From positions 1 through 11,542 of the forward strand of contig DATLMR010000241.1 of NCBI GenBank assembly GCA_035537555.1: a stretch of 11,542 nt of DNA. The letters run 5' to 3'. This document shows, in pieces, positions 7,311 through 11,542 of the stretch. This DNA is from DATLMR01 sp035537555 (GTDB lineage Bacteria > Acidobacteriota > Blastocatellia > UBA7656). Position 1 is the stretch's first letter; each line of letters begins with the position of its first letter. The notes below the pieces were generated by a model that made no database searches, was not told the origin of the DNA, and saw only the letters and a program-made list of their open reading frames with translations. The position numbers and the translations under genes are program-made.

Positions 7311-7682
7311 TCAGGCGAGTGGAGGCGCGCGGTCGGAGAGAACGAAGACTGTCTTATAAAAGAAGAAGTTCAGCCGGGCCTGTTCGGAGACTATCGTGCC
7401 CGAGACAAGAGCAAAGACCCAGGCGGGCGAGCGAACATCGGAAAGGAAACTGCTCTGCAACCGGCATGAGAGGCACTTGGAAGTCCCGCTCGATACCGGC
7501 ACGTGCTCCGAGTGGCTGCCGCAATCGGAGACGATTTGCGGGCCGGAGTCGTAGCCCCTGCCGACGGAGTGATGATGGAAAGCGCAGACCAGGATCGCGT
7601 GAGCGAATAGACCGAGCAGCAAGAGCGCCACCGCGCGCGATCTTCTGCCGGTCCCGATTGTGCCATTCCCGTTCAGTCCCAA
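7311..7682 (-). CDS. Small His/Cys-rich membrane or exported protein, DUF2946-like
   Basis: A 123-residue protein from a TTG start with a weak GAGAG ribosome-binding site eight bases upstream; no in-frame ATG exists before the upstream stop. An arginine pair (R13, R14) precedes a hydrophobic segment AVALLLLGLFAHAILVCAF (about 17-35), which may be a membrane anchor or signal peptide. Potential metal ligands follow: H28, C33, H36-H38 (FHHHS), C54, H57, H60 and a CLSC pair (C70, C73) followed by RLQ. The chain ends in RAPPLA. This pattern (one N-terminal hydrophobic segment, scattered His, CxxC, terminal RAPP) recalls small DUF2946-type proteins often found beside metal-related outer-membrane receptors. 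The receptor gene lies 166 bp downstream on the same strand, supporting co-transcription and a metal-binding or sensing role. The function is inference. That it is a real gene is supported by its composition, quite unlike the Arg/Ala-rich translations of overlapping frames. Confidence 0.62.
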   Translation of the reverse strand: MGLNGNGTIGTGRRSRAVALLLLGLFAHAILVCAFHHHSVGRGYDSGPQIVSDCGSHSEHVPVSSGTSKCLSCRLQSSFLSDVRSPAWVFALVSGTIVSEQARLNFFFYKTVFVLSDRAPPLA

Positions 7683-7729
7683 AATATAGGCTCTCGCAGC
7701 GTTGAAATTCGCTTTGAAGTTTATCAGAG

Positions 7730-7826
7730 GCAGGGGCCGGGGGCCAGGCTTCGATCACCGAGTAGAGGAGGATTGGCGCGTCCGGGGCCTCTTTCACCGA
7801 ACCTTTCACCAAATCGCGGCCCCTGC
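7730..7826. repeat. Widely spaced inverted repeat enclosing a tandem CTTTCACC pair, divergent intergenic region
   Basis: GCAGGGGCCG at 7730-7739 reappears as its exact reverse complement CGGCCCCTGC at 7817-7826. Between the arms, CTTTCACC occurs at 7791-7798 and again at 7803-7810, a 12-base period. Both lie in the 169-bp gap between the divergent small-protein and ATPase genes, where promoters and operators for both would be expected. This could be a regulator-binding region or chance in GC-rich DNA. I could not pick out convincing -35 and -10 boxes for either direction. Confidence 0.35.
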
Positions 7827-7841
7827 TACTATCATCTCCCT

Positions 7842-7846
7842 GGAGG
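7842..7846 (+). promoter_or_regulatory. Ribosome-binding site fixing the LivF-like start at a TTG codon
   Basis: GGAGG lies five bases before the TTG at 7852. This is an ideal Shine-Dalgarno position and sets the protein at 238 residues, matching the usual LivF length. The frame is open 50 codons further upstream, but those codons encode nothing family-like and overlap the divergent regulatory region. Confidence 0.75.
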
Positions 7847-7851
7847 CTCGA

Positions 7852-8568
7852 TTGGAAGAGAGGCTGCTTGAGTTAAAGAGCGCGACGGCGCGCTACGGCG
7901 ACGTTCAGGTCCTGTGGGACGTGACGCTCGGCGCGCGCGAAGGCGAGATAGTGACCCTGCTCGGGGCGAACGGCTCCGGGAAGACGACGACGCTCAAGAC
8001 TATCTCGGGCGTCGTGCGCGCCTCGGGCGGCGAGATCGTCTTCGACGGTGAAAGGATTGACCGGCTCTCTCCGAGCAGAGTGGCCGCCCGCCGCATTGCC
8101 CACGTGCCCGAAGGGCGCAGGCTCTTTCCCCTGATGAGCGTGCGAGAGAACCTCGAGCTCGGGGCGACGAGCAAGGAGGCTCGAAAGAGGCGCGGCGGCT
8201 CGCTCGAACGGGTCTTCGCCTTATTCCCTCGCGTGAAAGAGCGCGAGCGCCAGCTCGCGGGAACTCTCTCGGGGGGCGAGCAGCAGATGGTAGCCATCGG
8301 GCGAGGGCTTATGGCGTGCCCTCGCCTCCTCATGCTGGACGAGCCGAGCCTCGGGCTCGCGCCGATCATCGTCAAAGAGATGTTCGAGATCATCAAGGAC
8401 ATCAACCGCGAAGGCATCACGATATTGCTCGTCGAACAGAACGTCCACCAGAGCTTGAGATTCGCGGACCGCGCCTTCGTGCTCGAAAACGGGCGCGTGG
8501 TACTGGAAGGCGCGGGAGAAGAGCTGCTGAACGACGAGCGAGTCCGCGCCGCATACCTGGGAGCCTGA
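7852..8568 (+). CDS. livF: ABC transporter ATP-binding protein, LivF type (branched-chain amino acid family)
   Basis: A 238-residue cytoplasmic ATPase, the normal LivF length. Walker A is GANGSGKT (38-45, K44). The LivF-type VPEGRRLFPLMSV segment (85-97) stands where the Q-loop lies. The ABC signature is LSGGEQQM (139-146) and Walker B is LLMLDEP (159-165, E164). Next comes the D-loop SLGL, and then VEQNV (194-198), which in LivF-like ATPases replaces the classical H-loop region. All ATP-binding and hydrolysis elements are intact. LivF pairs with LivG and the permeases LivH/LivM to import leucine, isoleucine and valine, and close relatives serve urea (UrtE) or amides. None of these partners is adjacent: upstream is a divergent metal-related gene, downstream a convergent receptor gene. 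The ATPase is therefore an orphan in this window and its substrate cannot be set. Translation starts at TTG. Confidence 0.85.
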   Translation: MEERLLELKSATARYGDVQVLWDVTLGAREGEIVTLLGANGSGKTTTLKTISGVVRASGGEIVFDGERIDRLSPSRVAARRIAHVPEGRRLFPLMSVRENLELGATSKEARKRRGGSLERVFALFPRVKERERQLAGTLSGGEQQMVAIGRGLMACPRLLMLDEPSLGLAPIIVKEMFEIIKDINREGITILLVEQNVHQSLRFADRAFVLENGRVVLEGAGEELLNDERVRAAYLGA

Positions 8569-8608
8569 TTGAAGCGGCGCGACGGATCGAGCGCCTCTCA
8601 AAGTGGCT

Positions 8609-8638
8609 ACCGGAGCCTGTTTCAGGGGCTTTGCCGGT
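8609..8638. terminator. Hairpin between convergent ATPase and receptor genes, possible bidirectional terminator
   Basis: The outer arms ACCGG (8609-8613) and CCGGT (8634-8638) and the inner arms CCTG and CAGG around a TTT loop form one bulged stem. It fills most of the 70-bp convergent gap and abuts the receptor's TAA stop. On the plus strand only three T residues follow, and on the minus strand the T-content is weak, so intrinsic termination is uncertain. Its position between two converging 3' ends is the main support. Confidence 0.4.
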
Positions 8639-10984
8639 TTAACGCGCGCCCAGGTCGAACCGGACCCCGATGCGGGCGAGCAGGGGCGGGCCGACCGTTC
8701 TTACAGGCGTGCGGCCGATCGAATAACGATCGTTGAGTATGTTTTCGAAGGCGGCGAACAGCTCGACTCCCCCGGCCACCGGGCGCGAGGCGAGCGCGTC
8801 GAGAGTGAAAAATCTTTCGAGCCTGAAGCGATTCTGGTCGTCGTCGAACTGCATGCCGGCGAAGCGGCCCTGAATTCCGACCGTCATCTTCGAGCGGTCT
8901 ACGTAACGCGCCTGGAAGGTGAGCTGGTGGTGCGGCACCTGCGGAATCCACAGGCCCTCGAGCTCGCGGTTCGCCGGAAACTCCAGCACCGTCGCGTCGG
9001 AGAAGAGGTATCCGCCCGAGATGACCAGACCGTTCGTGATGCGCGCTTCGGCTTCCACTTCGACCCCGCGCGAGCGCGTGCGCCCGAGGTTCACTCTTCT
9101 CCTGACGATCAGCTCGGGAGAGACGCTCAGGGTCACGTTCGCCACGGGCCGTGTGATCTCGCTCCAGAAAAATATGCCGCGCACGTTCAGCTTTCTATCG
9201 AGGGCCGCGAAGGTCGCTCCGCCCTCTCCGCCCGTGAGCCGCTCGGCCCTCAGGTCTTCATTCGCCTGCGTGACGACGTTCCCGACGCGGAAGGAGCGAT
9301 AAAGCTCGTTTAAGGTGGGGGCGCGAAAGGCGCGGTAGCCCGAAGCCACGAGCGACACGCTGCCGGTCAGCCTGTGCAGCACGCTCAGGCGCGGGCTGAA
9401 GGCGGTCTCCGACCGGTCCTCGAAATTCGTGACAAGAGTGGGGGCTGCCGCCGCGAGGGGCCGGGTGGTGGAGAGCGCCGCGTAATTGCGCCATCGGTCG
9501 AACCGGCCGCCGACGGTCACGATCCAATCGTCGGCTACGCGAATTATGTCCTGGCCGAAGACGCCGACGGTCCGCTCGCGCCCGCCCGCGCCGCTTGCTG
9601 AAGTCAGACGGCCTCCGAAAAACCCAAGCTCGTCGCTCGCGCCGCGAACCGCGCGCGCGTCCACGCCCACGACGACGGTCTGCCTGGAGCCCGCGGCGCG
9701 CGACACCTGCGCGGAGAGACCGGCTTGCTGCGCGGGCACGCGCTGGCTGCGAGTGAGCGATTCGCTGTTCCTGTCGGCGGAGACCGCCGAAAAGTCCTGA
9801 TCGAAGACCTGATCGCCTCCGAAGAGGCGGGCCGAAAATGCGCCCGCGCCGGGCGTCTGCCAGTCCAGCCCCAGGGCGACGTGCCTGATGTGCGTGCGGT
9901 TAGTCTGGAGGGGCGTGCCGTTTTCGCGGGACTCTTCGAACAGAGAGCCGCGCGCAAAGAAGCGGCCGCGAGTCGAAAGCAGCCGCTCAAGCGTGAGCTC
10001 GACGGTCGAATGCTCCGCGCCCGCCGGCACGTCCACGCGCCCGCGCTCGTCTTCGTCTACGAGGATATAGCCGTCCGTGTGAAAGGCCTCGGCCGCCACC
10101 GACGCGCGCCACCGGCCGAGGCTCGCGCCCGCAAAGAGGGACGCGCTCGGAGTCTGCTGGTTTCCGTAAGAGGCTTCGAGCGAGAGGGTCGAACCCTGCG
10201 GCTTTCGGGGGATGAAATTGATCACGCCGCCCAGCGCGTCGGTCCCGTAGAGGCTCGACGAGCCTCCGCGCACGACCTCGACCCGGCTCACGGACTGGCG
10301 GGGGACTCGGCCCCAGTAGACCCATCCCCCGAAGGGGTCGTTGATCGGAATTCCGTCGTCGAGCACGGCCGCGCGGCTCGCCCCGCTCGCGCCTACGCCG
10401 CGAAGCGATACGCCCTGAGAAGTAGGGTTGGCGGTGCGGCTGCCGGAGCGGCGAAAGAGGCTGAATCCGGGCACCTGTCGCAGAGCGTCGTCGAGGGTGA
10501 GGGCGGAGCTCGCGGCCAGGTCCTCATTCGAGAGCACGGCCACGCTTGCGGCCGTGTCGCTCACGCGCGTCTCGGTGCGGCCCGCGGTGACGGTCACCGC
10601 GTCCGCGAGGGCCGCGACCATAAGCTTTATCTCGAGCTCGGCGCGCGGGCCGTCCGCGATGCCGCCCGCGCGCCAGCTCCGTTCCGTTGTCGTGAAGCCC
10701 GGGGCTTCGACATAGAGCGTCGCCTCTTTCACGGTCACGGAATCGAAGGAGAAGCGGCCGTCGCCGCCGGTCTCCTGCCTGAGCCTGACCCCGCCCCCGG
10801 AGAGAGTGACCGTGGCCTTGCTTATGGGGGCGCCGGTCTGATCGACTACGACGCCCGCGACGCGAAGGCCGCCTTGCGAAGCAGCCCCGGTCGAAGCGAG
10901 CGCGAAAGAGCATAAAGCGAGCGACAATAAGACCGTTCGCCCGAGGTTGAGTCCATCCAACATCGCTTTAAACATGTTAACCAT
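8639..10984 (-). CDS. TonB-dependent outer-membrane receptor with carboxypeptidase-regulatory-like domain, substrate unknown
   Basis: A 781-residue receptor. The signal peptide core (about 15-31) precedes a likely cut near GAAS (33-36). A carboxypeptidase-regulatory-like domain (about 40-122; VAGVVVDQTGAPISKATV, then GDGRFSF) leads to a TonB-box-like DAVTVTA (128-134). The plug (about 140-252) shows TSQGVSLRGVGASGASRA, LDDGIPINDPFGG, SRVEVVRGGSSSLYGTDALGG and VINFIPR. The barrel ends in RIGVRFDLGAR, so the last aromatic residue is six from the end rather than terminal, a small deviation from the common C-terminal F. It resembles the CirA/BtuB-like group but lacks the ZnuD-like features of the other receptor. 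No substrate can be assigned. ATGs at 10984, 10975 and 10963 are all possible and none has a strong ribosome-binding site. The first is used here, and any of them gives an adequate signal peptide. The partial dehydrogenase gene lies 56 bp upstream on the same strand, so co-transcription is possible. Confidence 0.9.
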   Translation of the reverse strand: MVNMFKAMLDGLNLGRTVLLSLALCSFALASTGAASQGGLRVAGVVVDQTGAPISKATVTLSGGGVRLRQETGGDGRFSFDSVTVKEATLYVEAPGFTTTERSWRAGGIADGPRAELEIKLMVAALADAVTVTAGRTETRVSDTAASVAVLSNEDLAASSALTLDDALRQVPGFSLFRRSGSRTANPTSQGVSLRGVGASGASRAAVLDDGIPINDPFGGWVYWGRVPRQSVSRVEVVRGGSSSLYGTDALGGVINFIPRKPQGSTLSLEASYGNQQTPSASLFAGASLGRWRASVAAEAFHTDGYILVDEDERGRVDVPAGAEHSTVELTLERLLSTRGRFFARGSLFEESRENGTPLQTNRTHIRHVALGLDWQTPGAGAFSARLFGGDQVFDQDFSAVSADRNSESLTRSQRVPAQQAGLSAQVSRAAGSRQTVVVGVDARAVRGASDELGFFGGRLTSASGAGGRERTVGVFGQDIIRVADDWIVTVGGRFDRWRNYAALSTTRPLAAAAPTLVTNFEDRSETAFSPRLSVLHRLTGSVSLVASGYRAFRAPTLNELYRSFRVGNVVTQANEDLRAERLTGGEGGATFAALDRKLNVRGIFFWSEITRPVANVTLSVSPELIVRRRVNLGRTRSRGVEVEAEARITNGLVISGGYLFSDATVLEFPANRELEGLWIPQVPHHQLTFQARYVDRSKMTVGIQGRFAGMQFDDDQNRFRLERFFTLDALASRPVAGGVELFAAFENILNDRYSIGRTPVRTVGPPLLARIGVRFDLGAR

Positions 10985-11005
10985 GAGCTTTGATCGTCGC
11001 GCTCA

Positions 11006-11020
11006 GCCATTCGGAATGGC
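11006..11020. promoter_or_regulatory. 15-bp palindrome upstream of the second receptor gene
   Basis: GCCATTCGGAATGGC is two perfect 7-base arms around one base, lying 22 to 36 bases before the receptor start codon at 10984. As DNA it could be an operator; as RNA it would make a 6-bp stem with a three-base loop in the leader. On the plus strand a T-rich stretch (11028-11036) follows seven bases later, but no plus-strand gene ends there. On the minus strand no T-tract follows, so a terminator for the dehydrogenase is not supported. Confidence 0.35.
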
Positions 11021-11040
11021 CCGGCGATTTTTCTTTCACG

Positions 11041-11542
11041 CTACTTTCTCGGGCCGTTTTTAGAGCCGGTCTTAGAGTAAGTAACGCGCCATATTTTGCT
11101 GGCGCCGTCATCCGTAATGAGCAGCGAGCCGTCTTTGAGCACGAGCAGCCCGACGGGGCGGCCCCAGACTTCAGGGCTGTCTTCGCCCGCCGCCCATCCC
11201 TTGATGAAATCGTCGTAGCCGCCCATCGGTTTTCCATTCTTAAAGCGCACGCGGATGATCTTATAGCCCGTCCTCTTCGCGCGATTCCACGAGCCGCGAA
11301 GGGCGACGAGCGCGTCCCCTCGATATGCCTCGGGGAACATATTGCCCTGGTAAAAGACGAGTCCGAGCGCGGCGGAGTGGGCCTGGATCAGGAGGTCGGG
11401 CACGATGGACTTGCTTACGAGGTCGCCCGCGTCTTCCGTGCGGCGCGGGTCCCTGTTCTGCCCGATGTAGGAGTAAGGCCATCCGTAAAAGCCGCCTTCC
11501 CTGATCGAGGTGAGGTAATCCGGCACGAGGTCGTCGCCGAGA
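11041..11542 (-). CDS. PQQ-dependent sugar/sorbosone dehydrogenase-like protein, C-terminal part (5' truncated)
   Basis: The last 166 or so codons are present, ending in TAG at 11041-11043; the frame is open to the window edge. LGDDLVPDYLTSIREGGFYG continues into WPYSYIGQNRDP, a hallmark of the glucose/sorbosone dehydrogenase (GSDH) beta-propeller family. Further family stretches are AHSAALGLVFYQGNMFP, YRGDALVALRGSWNR, RTGYKIIRVRF, WGRPVGLLVLKDGSLLITDD and SKIWRVTY. These are the last propeller blades. Family members are usually exported and oxidise aldoses or sorbosone using pyrroloquinoline quinone, but many homologues have no tested substrate. The N-terminal export signal and most cofactor and calcium ligands lie outside the window. 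The gene is followed by the receptor gene on the same strand after 56 bp, so they may share a transcript. Confidence 0.88.
   Translation of the reverse strand, partial: LGDDLVPDYLTSIREGGFYGWPYSYIGQNRDPRRTEDAGDLVSKSIVPDLLIQAHSAALGLVFYQGNMFPEAYRGDALVALRGSWNRAKRTGYKIIRVRFKNGKPMGGYDDFIKGWAAGEDSPEVWGRPVGLLVLKDGSLLITDDGASKIWRVTYSKTGSKNGPRK

Noticed and set aside
7354..7812. Minus-strand 152-codon frame overlapping the small His/Cys-rich gene
   Set aside because: It overlaps that gene in another frame, lacks a signal or membrane segment, and has the Arg/Leu-rich look of a shadow.
9725..10915. Plus-strand open frame of 396 codons opposite the second receptor gene
   Set aside because: Antisense shadow with low-complexity Arg/Ala/Gly composition and no domain.

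Overview
The window is GC-rich, gene-dense bacterial chromosomal DNA. Every recognisable gene is intact except the two cut by the window edges. The gene content fits a Gram-negative, probably an Acidobacteriota member (Blastocatellia-like). It includes two TonB-dependent receptors that each carry an N-terminal carboxypeptidase-regulatory-like domain, a large secreted M14 peptidase with a C-terminal amidotransferase-like domain, and a sorbosone-type dehydrogenase. The phylum assignment is inference from family composition; there is no rRNA or other marker gene here. I see no tRNA, rRNA, CRISPR array, insertion sequence or phage gene, and no stretch over 300 bases without a gene.

Layout, left to right. 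The 3' end of a metallo-beta-lactamase-fold hydrolase (+) ends four bases short of the 3' end of a convergent 931-residue secreted M14 peptidase (-). A 204-bp divergent intergenic region then leads to a PlsC-type acyltransferase (+). This converges, with a 23-bp gap, on a small winged-helix protein of the AlkZ-related group (-). Upstream of that, on the same strand and separated by a terminator-like hairpin, is a ZnuD-like TonB-dependent receptor. It is preceded by a small His/Cys-rich single-pass protein (-), and these two probably form a metal-uptake unit. A 169-bp divergent region with short repeats separates them from an isolated LivF-type ABC ATPase (+). That gene converges on a second TonB-dependent receptor (-) over a shared hairpin. 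Upstream of the second receptor is the 3' end of a PQQ-type glucose/sorbosone dehydrogenase (-).

How the genes work together. The cell-envelope theme is clear: outer-membrane import (two receptors), secreted or periplasmic peptide and sugar processing (M14 peptidase, dehydrogenase) and phospholipid synthesis (PlsC). The one pairing with real functional content is the small His/Cys-rich protein plus the ZnuD-like receptor, which suggests zinc or related metal handling. The ATPase lacks the permease and binding-protein genes it would need, so its partners must lie elsewhere. I did not find a convincing wholly new system; the most useful leads are the metal-uptake pair and several short non-coding repeats and palindromes.
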